A program made the translations under genes and the position numbers. The notes beneath the pieces were generated by a model. The model was not told the origin of the DNA. It saw only the letters and a program-made list of their open reading frames with translations, and did not search any database. Shown here piece after piece: positions 35,001 through 47,047 of a stretch of DNA of 64,000 nucleotides (positions within the stretch are counted from its first letter, which is position 1; each line of letters begins with the position of its first letter). The stretch is from Combretum micranthum (Eukaryota > Streptophyta > Magnoliopsida > Myrtales > Combretaceae). The DNA lies in NCBI GenBank assembly GCA_024138025.1, contig JAMXBD010002766.1, forward strand, positions 101,251 to 165,250. Direction: 5' to 3'.

Positions 35001-36369
35001 TAGTAATAATTAAGGGACAAAAAGTCTTTGGAAAGGAAGTGAATTGAGTGATGGTAAGTGTTGCAAAATAGGGTATACAAATAGGTAGTCATAGGTTGTA
35101 CTTGTAAAATAGTAAGGAATAGTAGTCAAACAATTTAATTACCGGTAGTAAGAAAATACGAATAAGAGGTTATAAATGTATTTTTCGTAAGCCGAAAATT
35201 ATGAAATTTATATTTTTTGAAATCCTTATTTTATTTCGATTCAAATGAGTATTCATAAGTTAATTTTTGAAATTCTAGTTTCGGGGCACGCTTTTCTATA
35301 ATGGGTCTCGGATGACCCGGAATAGAAAATTTTCGAAATCAAAACTTTTCATGGTTTAAAATATACTTTAAAACAATATTCATATGAAATTATTTTATAA
35401 AATTTCTTTTGATATGAACCGAAGAAAAGCCGTATATAGGGTTTCTAAGTCTTTTCACAAGCTTGAACTAAACCGGTTTAAGGTTTCATTTTCGATTTCG
35501 AAGTTTACTTGATTACTAGGAAACCGGGGTATACATTATAAAAAATAAAATTGTGTAATGAAATAAATTGAATAATGCAAAAGACTAATCAATTATCGGT
35601 AGAATGAAAATACGATAAAAAGGTTATAACTGTAACTTTTATAACCCGAAAAATTATATAACTGATATATTTAGAAATCTTGTGGAATTACGAGTCTAAC
35701 GGTACTAATGGTATATTTTTGATATCTCGAGCCCCAGGACACGCTTTTCAAAGTCTATATCCGAACAGGTTCGAGATAGGTCAAAAATTTACCAATCTGA
35801 TATTTTTAAACAAACTTATATTACTACGAGCTATTCTACTTATTTAAACTACACCTCGGCCTCTAGGGTTAAGGGCGCTAGATTGTCGGACTTAAGCTAT
35901 TGTATTCCAATTAGGGTTTTCGGGTGATTTTTCCGGTTTAGATCCTTGCCAATTTGGAAATTGATATTTATGTTTATACAACATATTTACTTTGAGAAAT
36001 TTATTTTAAATTTTATTTTTGTAAGTATTTAATATCTTTTAACGTTTTCGGAATTCTTGAATTGGGTTTCATTTCCGAAAGTTAATCGTTATTTACTTTT
36101 TATTAATTTGTTTTTGGGTTTTATATTACCCGATTTCATAAATCGGAGTTAAATATGAAATTTTTGTACGCCATGGTTTTGAATATGAAGACCACTAAGT
36201 TCATATCTTATTTTTAAGGATTTTCATTTTCTCATGATTACGAAATTTTTGGATTCGTTCGTGATTTAGGACTTGTTGAAATTCGATTTTAATTTGGAGT
36301 GATTTTTTTTTAGGGTTTATATTCGAAGTTCATTTTGGAATTACTTATTGAAATTTTCAGGGGCTTACA
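32014..36369 (-). repeat. Chimeric LTR insertion: complete family F LTR plus the tail of another LTR (TSD ATCTT)
   Basis: ATCTT flanks the whole 4,356-bp block (32009-32013 and 36370-36374). It contains a full-length family F LTR, 32014-35535 (TGTCACGCCCCG to CCGGGGTATACA). An 834-bp piece follows, 35536-36369, that repeats the usual 3'-terminal landmarks (a TATCGGTAG tract, a GGACACGCTTTTC box, and GGGGCTTACA). There is thus one start but two ends, and no primer site or polypurine tract. A minisatellite of two 94-bp units lies at 32653-32840. Confidence 0.85.
32653..32840 (-). repeat. Minisatellite cassette of the family F LTR (94-bp unit, two copies)
   Basis: Two copies starting 'ttggtttatagtgtctact' at 32653 and 32747. 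This is the family-specific version of the cassette found at the same LTR position elsewhere. Confidence 0.8.
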
Positions 36370-36374
36370 ATCTT

Positions 36375-39300
36375 AGGGGTTTTCCCTTATAATTCTCCAA
36401 ATAATCATAATAAGAACTTAATCTTTCTCACAACAAAATAATACTAATACCAAAAGACATTAAAGGATATTTAAACTAAGATCTTCAAAAGATTCCCAGA
36501 AGCTCCTTAAATCATAATTCCACCCGGGTATATGTAGTCCTTGTTCATGAAAGATATTAGTCCTGTACGACAAAGGTCTATTGGAGTATAAGCATAACTA
36601 GCTTAGTGAGAATATTCCTGAATCAACGTACTTGTATAAATAATTTCAAGCAAGTTATTAACAAGCATATGAATGCATCAAGCAAGTGATCAAGCAATAC
36701 ATATGATCTACCAAAAATCATATGTTTGAATGGATTTACCCCTCCATTCCGGGTTAGGTGTTCCAGGCTATTTAAAACCCATCTTTAAATCCAACTCATG
36801 TAGTTTATTTCAGGCTCCTACTAGCCCATCATAAAATAGTTCTTTGAGGCTCCTATCGCCCATCTTAAAATAGTTCTTTCAGGCTCCTATCATCCATCTT
36901 GCAGATTTCTGGCTACTGCGCACCCGGCTACTAAACTCTTTCCCATCGAGAATAGCAGCTCATGCAATGAAACTAACTATGTGATATGCATGAATCAATT
37001 AATATAATTCATAGTATATGATTAGAGTAATTTAAAGGTGATCACAGAATTTGCACACACTCCAACAAAATATTAGTAACACATAAGTTAATTAATAACG
37101 ATTCATGCCTCGGTATGCTTAACATTCTTTCAACCAATATTATCATACATAATTCATTTTCATCTTTTCCTACTTCTAGTGCCTTTAGCTACAAGCACAA
37201 CAAAGTACGAAAAAGGTAGGAAATAAACTCACTTGGCCATGAGGATCTATCTAGCTTACGGATGAGTCGATCGATAATCCACTAATCAAAATAATCCTCC
37301 GGGTATGAATACTCCTCCTTGGGTTCACCTAATCAAGAAGAATACCCATAATAAGTATTTCTTATTGATTCTATGGTACTTATAAAAAAACTATGTCATA
37401 AGATCGTTAAAATTCGCGTAGAACGTAATTCTAACTTAAAATGGTCATAACTTGGTCATTTTAACTCGGAATTGCTCAAATAATATATCGTTTTCTACCT
37501 ACTCGAAAAGATCTATCCATTTCTAAAGTTATTTTTGTCATAAAAATCCATTTAGGTTACAAACTAACACGGTATAGAATAGTTACGAATTCATAGTTCA
37601 CAAAATATGATTTTTCGAAACTTTACTTTACTCAAAATTCTTAAGAAAAATATATGGATATATATATAGTTGAAAATCCTTTGGACATATATTATACTCA
37701 TATGTATGCATGATTTTGAGAATGTTGTCTCAATATCAATTTGTCTTTGATGGTTTTAAATGATAAACTTTGAGAATTTCTCCTTTTGAATTGTTAGAAG
37801 GAAAACAAAATATATTTTGAGTTGTTATGAGCAAATGTTTTCCTATTATAATTCCATTTTCTTACTTTTCAATAGTAAATTCATTCAAAAATTTGGTTCT
37901 TTAAATTATCTACTAACTTTATTCCTAGTGATTAAAAATAAGCTTTTCAAAATATTCTTTAAGTTTCAAATATTTGAAGTTATGTTAAATGTATGTTTTC
38001 CTTTTATTTATATCATTTCTCTTCTTTAGAAAATAGATATACCTTAAAAACTTTACTTTCTTGACAAATTTTATTTTTCTAAGTTGGTTTCTAAAATAGT
38101 AAGTTAATTTTATCTTGGTTTGAAAAACTTGTTTTATACTTAATATTTATTAAGAAATAGAATAACTCCTTTAAACAAGTTTATAAGAAAAGCTTTCTTA
38201 AAGAATTGTTAACATTAGAACTTAGCAAAAATTTCATTTTAATTTAAAAAAAAAAAAAAAAGAAAATCAATTTAAGTTTTGAAGAAACTTTCTTAATATA
38301 TGATTTTCAAAGTCTATAGTGAACCTATTAAGTTTTATAAAAAGGTATGGTTGAGTTAAAATCTTTTAATGTTAAAAATCATTCCTTTATGGAGCTTTTA
38401 GTTTAGTTTATGAAAGAAAAGAATTCCTTTTATTATTTTGAAGAAATCTACATCACTAATTCTCTTAGAATTTATGGTTAGCTTATCCTTTAAAAAGAGT
38501 CAAAACAAAACTTATATCTTTTTGTTGAAAATTCCTTTTGTTAAGAAATCTAGTTTACTTTCTTTACTTAAGAAAGAACCCACTTTTATTTTCTCCTAAC
38601 ACAAAATCATGCATGAATATGTAGCAATGTAAAGGTAGAGATAATACATAATAAGATAAAAAAAATTACTTGGAAGTAAATAAACATAATAATAGTCAAG
38701 CATTGGGAACCTTAGCTTCATCAAGGTTCCCGATCATGTATTGGGAGCCTTAGCTTCATCAAGGCAACCCGGGACTAAGAATGGACTAGTCCCAAAAGAA
38801 AAAGAAAAGAAAAGAAAAAAAAAATTGTTTTGACTTGATATGGACAGGTCTAAGACTAGAAAGACTAGTCTTAATAAATTGCATAAAACAATTAAATAAA
38901 TAAATTGCAAGACGTGAAAGTAAATAAATAACAAATGAGCTTATATGCTCTAAATAAATATATATACATAGTATACATAATATTATATAAGTTAGATTAA
39001 AAAAATAATAATAATAATAATAACAACATAATATTAACATAAAGCAAAGAATAGAAACATGAACAATGACGAAACATGAATAAATTGTTGCTTCTTTAAC
39101 TCTCATGATTCTAAGAAACATACACTAAACTCATGTTAAGTTGTATGGACATGATAAAGAATATAGGTAGAATTTTTACCTAAGGTTTTATGGAAGGTTA
39201 GAAAAGAGATGAGTGGGTTTTTTGTTTGATTTTCTTCTTGAAGAGTAGAAATGGGTAGAGAGTATTTTGTGAGAGATTTCTTGGAGAGAGGTTTTGAGAG

Positions 39301-40060
39301 AGTATTTTGGTAGAGTTTTGTTATGTAAAATGAGTGTGTGAAAGAATGAAGGAGGAATGGGGTATTTATAGAATTTTTTGAGTGAATTTTGAATGTAATA
39401 AAATAAATTGAAAAAGAAAAATAATATATGTGAAGAGCGAGGGGGCCGGCACCTACATGAGAGAGAGAGAGATTTTTACTTGTTTTGTAATTTTTTGTAA
39501 AAAAAGAAATAAAGTGTAAAGTTTGATGTGAATAAAGTTGTATTGGTAATATAAAAAGTAAGAAAATAGGTATGTAGGTAGTAAGAAATAGGTGTAAGAA
39601 AAATAGAGATAGTGAAATAGTAATGAATAGTAGAAATAGTAATAAATAGTAGAAATAGTACTATGAATAGTAGACTAGACATATAAAATACCGGTAGTAA
39701 TAAAAATACGCGTAAACGAGCTTTATCTGTTTTTTTTAGTTACCGAAAAATTCTAAACTGATATTTTAAAATCCTTATTTAATTACGAGTCTTTTGGTGT
39801 TATCGAAATATTTTTAATATTCTGAGCTCCGAGACACGCTTTTCGAGAACTGATCCCAATTGAGTCCGAAGGACACTCGAAATTAGCGAATCTGATATTT
39901 TTATTTTATCCTATATTATTACGAACTATTTTAAGCTAATAACTTAATTTCGTTTTCGAGGGTTTGAGAACGCAAGATTGCCGGAGTTGAAATTGCTTGA
40001 TTGTCTTGGTCTTTGTTGACTTTTGAAACTCTGGTTTGACTAAGGTTAAGGTTTAATCCA
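36375..40060 (-). repeat. Family C 5' LTR, middle piece
   Basis: Runs parallel to 13380-16980 of the 3' LTR: AGGCTCCTAT minisatellite at 36775-36905, core block at about 37430-37500, hairpin at 38851-38873, TATA box at 39363-39370 and GC box near 39440. It is interrupted after ATCCA (40056-40060). Confidence 0.92.
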
Positions 40061-43000
40061 TGTCATGCCCCGAGGGTACCCTAGTAGTAGTAAGCAAGTC
40101 ACACTTGAATACTATCACTAGATTACCTTCAAAGAATGACAGGTTTTCAAAACAACAGGATCTTTTTAGTTGCTTGATAAGAAATAACAAATATATGAAA
40201 GAAGTAACTTAGTGAATAAATATTACAGAACTATTACAAACCATATAGTTCTTTTGATGTACACAGCTAAATAATCTATTCTAATAGTACATAATCATAA
40301 AACTAAAATATAACCGTAGACTTCCAGCTCCTAAGCTCTTACCGGAGCCATACTCCTAGAAGTAACTAACCAGGGTCGTAAAGTAAACCTGAAAAGACTG
40401 TAGGAGTATGTGCGAAACCACAGCGCAGTGAATAACCAGACATACCATACATCACACAAGTTATTAGCAAATCATATGTAATGCAAGCACTCAACCATAT
40501 GCACAGGTACAAGCTTGGATGATTTAGAATCCAAACAGGATTTACGCCCTCTTTTTAAGGGTTGAAGAACCAGTACTCAATGACCCACTTGCCCAGGAAA
40601 GACTAAGTATACAGGAGAATCAACGATTTCTCGTTTTAGGATTATCACTTTGAATATAATTGATTAAACTGACCATCTCCTGCAATCCCCTTAGAAACTC
40701 CTTAAGTATTAATCATTTCAAAGCGATTCTACGGCCGACGTACTTCGGTGCCTTTTAGTTCCCGTAGGACAGCCAAACCAAAGAGAACCTTGGAAGAACT
40801 AACACATTAGAACAACCAAGCATAAACAGAGATCTGAAATATTAATACGTAGCAGGCTGTCACACCAATATATATGCAATAATGCAATTCGTGCAATGCA
40901 TGATCATATTATTTTGTTAAATCAATAATTCTTAATCAATTTCACGGTGACCATACATTACACACAATCATTATACTATTTCACAACATCAAATCATTGC
41001 ATTATCGCTTCTGTAAGGACATCTTAACAATCATCCAATCAGATCATAACATGCTTTCAGCAAACATTCATTTGATTATCTTTGCATTACATATTCAACT
41101 ACTTACAAGCACAATCAATACAATATAACTGAATTACTCACCTGCTCATACTGACTTAGTCGTAGTAATCAGCTGATAGATCCTCTAGTGTATCAAAGTT
41201 ACCTATTTAAGATGAATAAAGCATTCATCAATATAAATTAACTAAATTCCTATATGTGACTAGCGTTCTAGACCCGGTATTTATCAAGTTTTAGTAGTGA
41301 CTATTACAAATTCTATGTTATTCTATACTGATCTCGATAGAAAATTATCCCTATTTATTATTACTTAGTGTCGTCGTGTTTCTCTTAATTTATCTCCTAT
41401 GATTATTTTGTTATTTTTAGAATTCATAATGCTCGAAAATTTAGCTTACTTCAATTTTCATTCTTATCTATTTTATCTATTTAGAACAAATATTCGATTA
41501 ATACTAACTCTTATTAACACTAAATATTTGTTTTAAATTCTAGGGTTTTAAAAGTTATTAGATATTAATCTACGTATGCCTGAATACTTATATTTATTTA
41601 ACTATCTATAAATTCTTATATTATTACATATATAATATACCAAGTAGAAGTATTGCATGTGTATATATAAATATATATATATATAAGTTCTGTTTAGGTC
41701 AAAATACACTTTCATTGAAGATTTTTAGATGTACGCCGGCTCAAAGCCGTCGGCCTTCAAACCAAGTGCCGATGTCACGCCCTCAGAGGGTACCCTAAAC
41801 GTGGCAGTCCGCCGTATACATATTAAAGCTAATGAATGATAAACCGTAGTCATGCAGGAGCTTCGATATCATATGCAAGGCGTGCTTCCAAGATAGTAGG
41901 AGACTCATAGGGGTATTACGTTTAAATAGATAGCAAAACAAGCATGAACTTAAATAAATAATCATAAGGTCTTCATTTCATCATAATTTCGTACATCATC
42001 TTAGGGGCATTCCCCGCCTTAAAGTCTTAGATCAACAATACTAATATCAAAATAAACATATCTACTACATAAGTCTACTATAGAGATTTTTCCTAGAAGT
42101 CTATGTTCAAAACTAAATATACTTAAACTTCCTCCAAAAACTCCTTGTAACTTATACTCGTACCTGGCATACGGGGCTCCTCGGGGCCAACCATAAGTAA
42201 TCATACTGTAATAGAAAACTATAAGGGTATAAGCATGACTAGCTTAGTGAGAAAATTCCAACTATAAGACATTTCCAAAGATCAATCAAGTATTTATTCA
42301 AAGCATATGAGAATGCATCAATCATATGAACAAGTAAGATACACATGATTAACCGGAAATCAAGTGTAGCATGGATTTAACGCCCTCCATGACAAGGGTT
42401 GGGAGGTTACAGGCCCATACGACCATCAATATCTGCAGATTTACCGGCTCCTACTTGCCCTGTAGACTTTCCGGCTCCTACTAGCCATCATGTAGACTTA
42501 CCAGCTCCTACCAGCCACCACTACTCTTTCCTCGTTTCCCCACACGAAGAAAAGTAGTGAACAAATGCAATTTATGTATATGATATGCACGAATAATTTT
42601 AATTTAACAATCGATCATATAAGTTGAATTCATATTAGAAAAGTGATCAACCATAATTTCATCATCTCAATACATAAATCACACTTTATTTAACATATCG
42701 TTTTTCGATATACTTATCTTTCATTCAACAATTATTTCATACAATGGTTCATTTCTTTTCCTAGTTTTCTAATGCTACTAGTTACAAGCACAAACAAGGA
42801 AATGAACTTAGGAAAAGAATTAACTCACTCCATATCGGTGGATCTAATCGTAGTAGTCCTCCGGATAGATGATCTTGGGTCTCTCGCCACCTAGACAAGA
42901 TGAAATACCCAAAATGAGTCTTTCATAAGACTTTTATTCTTGAAGATTCTAATCTTTTCTTAAAATCGCGGTAAAATCGTATAAGGGGAAATTCCAACTT

Positions 43001-46000
43001 AAAATGGTCATAACTTGCTCATTTTAACTCGGAATTTCGCGTATAATATACCGTTTTCTACCTACTCGAAAAGATCTACGCATTTCTAAGCTTATTTTCA
43101 TAAAACTAGGTCGTTTGGGTTCCGAAAAGATAGCGGCCTGATTTGCCACGAATTTGTAAAACTTGTTTTCCTTCTTTGTAAACAAAGGCTCTCATGAAAG
43201 GATAAATACTTTAAGTAATTTGCAAACTTTTTGGAAGGTATATACATATATATAATGATTCATAATAAATGTATGAAATAAATAAAGTTGTCTCAATTTA
43301 TAAAAAGTAAGGTTTTAAAAGACTTAAACTTGAGATTTTATTGGAATACTCATCTTACTTTTGAAAGGATTCTCGAGTTATTTGAGATGAATATTTCTAA
43401 AATTAATCTCTTGTAGTTACTTTAAATTCTTAAGGAGTAGTTTTATTTTCTAAACAACTTTGAAAATAATACTTTTGTTGCTTTATAATGATTTCAAAAG
43501 AATTTCTAATTCTTGATGAAAGATAAGTTTTTCATGAAATCTTTTGTTTATTTGAGAAAAACTCTTTCCAAGCATGTTCTTGAGTTTCTAAGAAATCTAT
43601 TTATTTAAAATGAACCTTTAGTTTAAGAAAACACTTCTTTATTAAATTTTTGTTGAGACAAAAACATTATGTTCATGCATGAATATGAATCATTAACTAT
43701 GAAAATATGAAAAGAACATAATAACTTAAATGAATATTCATATAAAGAAATAATTCAAGTATTGGGACCTTAGCTTCATCAAGATACCCCGGGACTAAGA
43801 AAAGACTAGTCTCGAAAAGAGAAAGAAAAAGAATTGTTTTGACTTGATGAGGACAAGTCTAAGACTAGAATGACTAGTCTTAAAAACAATTTTGAAATAA
43901 ATAAATTGCATTGAAGTAAATAAATTGCATGAAAGATAAATAAATTGTAAGACAATGGGCTTATATGCTCTAAATAACATATATAGCTATATAGATATGT
44001 TAGATAGTAATGAATAGAAAAGAACATAAATGAACATAGAGGAATTATGACTATGAACAAAAACAAAGCATGAACCTAATGTTGCTTTCTTAACCTTCAT
44101 GGTTTTAGAAAATACACACTAAGCTCATACTAAGTAGATGAACATGAAGAAAAGGAGACTTCTTGAAAGAACTCTTGAGAGAAATTGGAGAGAAATTTTT
44201 GTAGAGTAACTTTAGAGAAGAAGAGGTGTGAAAGAAGTGAAGGTATGAGGGGGTATTTATAGGAAAATGTGAGAGATAATTTGTGTTAATTAAATAATTG
44301 GAAAATGAAACAAATTGAGCATAGAGAGAGAGGAGGCCGGCGCCATTTTGGGTGCATGGGGAAGAGAAAAATTAAAATTTTGTTATTTTGTTAATTAAAA
44401 GTAAGAAATGAAAGATGTGAAATTATATTGAAAATGAAAATGTATAAGAAGTAGGTGTATGGTTTGTAAGAATAGATTGTAAGAAAAAGTAGAGATAGAT
44501 GAATAGTATGGAATAGTAGAGAATAGTGTAATGAAAAAGTAGACATGACAATTTAATGCCGGTAGTAAGAAAATATGCATATAAGAGCGATATCTGATTT
44601 TTTTATCTACCGAAAAATTACGAAATTGATATTTTTGGAAATCTTATATTTTTACGAGTCTAATGGTATATTCGGAATAATTTTCCTATTCCGAGCTTCC
44701 AGACACGTTTTTCAAGAATCATGTCCGATCGGGTACAAAGGACACTCGAAATTCTTCAATCAGATATTTTTACGCAACCTATAACTATTACGAACCATTA
44801 AGGCAAACTTTTTCAACTTCGTTTTCTAGGGCTAGAGTAAACGGCAATGCCGGAGTTTAAGCGGTCCCGATAAACTAGGGTTTTGGTTGACTTAAGAGTC
44901 CGTTTGACTTTCGATTAGGGTTTAGGTCTTTTAATTTGGAATCGAAAATTCGGGGACTTACAGCCGATGTAAACTTAGTTTTGAAAAATATTTCAGATCC
45001 GTTGCACCGGTTTTGAAAGCTGTTGGCTTTCAACGTACACCGGCTCTACGCCGTCGACGTAAATCTCGAGGTAGCCGGCTTACGTTCATTTCTTACGTGA
45101 AAATTATTTTTACGTAGCCTCTGATCAGTGTAAGCCGTCTCTACGCCGCCGGCCTATCCATGTAAGCCGCCGGTGTTGAGGGATTACTCTGTCGGCTTTG
45201 TGATAGTGTTGGTACTGTTCATCAGCTTCTTCCTCTGTCCGATTCAATTTTGTTAAATTTCCTACGTTAAAACATGCTCAAACTATTTCTAAGTTGTTTA
45301 TATATATTATATAAGGACATAACACAACTCTTAACACGTTTACATACATAAATATTTAGGTCTCGATCTTAGAGAAATAAAACTAGGATTTGAAGTTTTA
45401 CCTCGTTGGAGCTCATCTGATGAATTCCGAAGCTTGTAATTATGTTTATTGCGTTCCTAAGATTATTAGAAGTCAGTTATAAAGCTTAGAATTGAAAGAA
45501 AATCACTCGAATTACCTCAACTTACCTTTGAGCTTGTATTCAAGGGTTTTCGGGTTATTTTTCTTTTGATTCGTATTTGATTGGTTTGATCCGTTTGTTT
45601 TCTGTTTTCAGCTCGTTTTAATGGCTATGGAGGAGTAGTTTCGTTCTGGAGAGTGTGGGATTTGATGAGTTTTGGTTTGTTCTCCATTATGAGCATTGAA
45701 TACACTTATATATAGAAGAAGAAAGAAGAAGGAAATTACGGCTGCTTTCTCCTTCGATTTTCCTCCGAATTTGATCATCTTAGGCTATTGTTTTCATCCT
45801 AATTAATGCTAGGGTGAGTTGGCTTGGTTTGATTGGCTCTTAGGTTGATTTTGTTGACTAGAAATGCATTATTGATCCAAAAATCCGGCTCCTCTTCTTC
45901 TTCGAACTATTCCACCAAATGCAGTCGTATTACTATATATATTAATTATTTATTTAATTGAAATTTAAGATAATTTGACGAGTTATACTGGTACAAATTA

Positions 46001-46807
46001 GCTAATATTTGGGAGTTTTTGTACAAAAATATGTTTATAGAGTTATACAAAACACTTAGATTTTCAAATAATACAATTTTAGGTTATATATATACATAGT
46101 TAATTATTAGTATAATTTTCCTACGATTAAGATTTCTTAAGCTGATTAGGTCAATTTTTGTTTTAGGCTTCAATAACTTAAGAAAACTCGAATTAGAACA
46201 ATAACGTGATTCAACTATTTATTTGGAGTTCAGATTTTGAGTTATTCAACAATTTATGTTTTCGTTGGGTATTTATAATCTTAACAGTTTATCTTTAGGT
46301 CATCGTTTTCTATTTATAAGCGTAAATAATCGATTATGTAGTATTGGACTTAATACGGAAAATAAACTATATATATATCTTTAGTTTTGGTACTTGTCAT
46401 GAAATCTTACTAGTAGTTATTTATTTTAACTAGGAGTCTTAAATTTAGCGTTTAAGTTTAAGTCTAAGCTCATTACTATTCGTTATTCTAATCTCGAATC
46501 ATTATCGAGATCAAAGACCTTCATTTAATCTCTATATTCATATTTTTCTATTTAAATCCATTTGTATATCAAGTTTCGAGTTTAAATTTTAGATCATATC
46601 TTGAATTATTCATTCAAGACACGAAATCTCATTTTTGGTATCAACTAAGGTTAAGGAATTTCTTTATTCGGATTCTAAATCCTTTATCTAACCAAATTCT
46701 AGATATTGATCTATTCTTAGACTTTAATTAGAATCTAAATCTATTATCTAGTTCATACAATCTAGTATAAAGTTGTACACTAATGTGGAAAATTCCCAGG
46801 GTTTACA
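40061..46807 (-). repeat. Family E solo LTR, itself interrupted (TSD ATCCA)
   Basis: Starts TGTCATGCCCCGAGGG and ends CCCAGGGTTTACA, flanked by ATCCA (40056-40060 and 46808-46812). Without the family D insertion it is about 3,550 bp. Minus-strand TATATATA lies at 45707-45714. A GC-rich GCCGGC island sits at 41730-41772 and 44963-45190. No primer site, polypurine tract or coding region is present, so it is a solo LTR. Confidence 0.92.
41773..44962 (-). repeat. Family D solo LTR (TSD GCCGA)
   Basis: 3,190 bp, from TGTCACGCCCTCAG to TCGGGGACTTACA, flanked by GCCGA (41768-41772 and 44963-44967), inserted in the GC island of the family E LTR. It matches the plus-strand copy at 52891-56118 throughout. 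Landmarks: AGGAGCC-type minisatellite at about 42420-42540, core block at 42990-43060, hairpin at 43860-43882, TATA box (minus) at 44254-44261, GC box near 44335. Confidence 0.94.
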
Positions 46808-46812
46808 ATCCA

Positions 46813-47042
46813 ACTTTACCCTAGAAATTTGAGGGATTTATATCCGGAATCATATAGGTGGTCTTTCTCATGTTCAGGTTTTCAAATTAAACGATTATTG
46901 AACTCTCTATTTTTGTTTTTGAAAATTCTCTTATGAAATCCCATGATCGAAATTGTTTAAGGTTCGGTTTCAACTTGGGTTAGACTTTAGGGTTTCGATT
47001 TGGTATTCCAAAACCATTATCAAAAAATTTCAGGGGCTTACA
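46813..47042 (-). repeat. Family C 5' LTR, outer piece
   Basis: Matches 16978-17207 of the 3' LTR and ends CAGGGGCTTACA, followed by the AAAGG target duplication (47043-47047). Confidence 0.92.
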
Positions 47043-47047
47043 AAAGG

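Larger units (their letters stand above)
10501..47042 (-). mobile_element. Family C non-autonomous Ty3/gypsy element, expanded by nested insertions (TSD AAAGG)
   Basis: AAAGG precedes the TGTCACGCCC start (10496-10500) and follows the GGGGCTTACA end (47043-47047). On the minus strand the order is: 5' LTR (47042 down to 31798 in three pieces, about 4.13 kb), an initiator-Met-type primer site at 31779-31790, a leader, broken gag (19849-18631), a long 3' block, a polypurine tract at 17208-17220, and 3' LTR (17207 down to 10501 in two pieces, about 4.05 kb). Once the insertions are removed the internal region is only about 3.7 kb and has no protease, reverse transcriptase, RNase H or integrase, so the element was non-autonomous. 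The two LTRs are similar but differ by many small indels. Confidence 0.9.

Noticed and set aside
40061..46807. Complete retroelement of 6.7 kb
   Set aside because: The extra length is a second solo LTR with its own target duplication. No primer site, polypurine tract or coding region remains.
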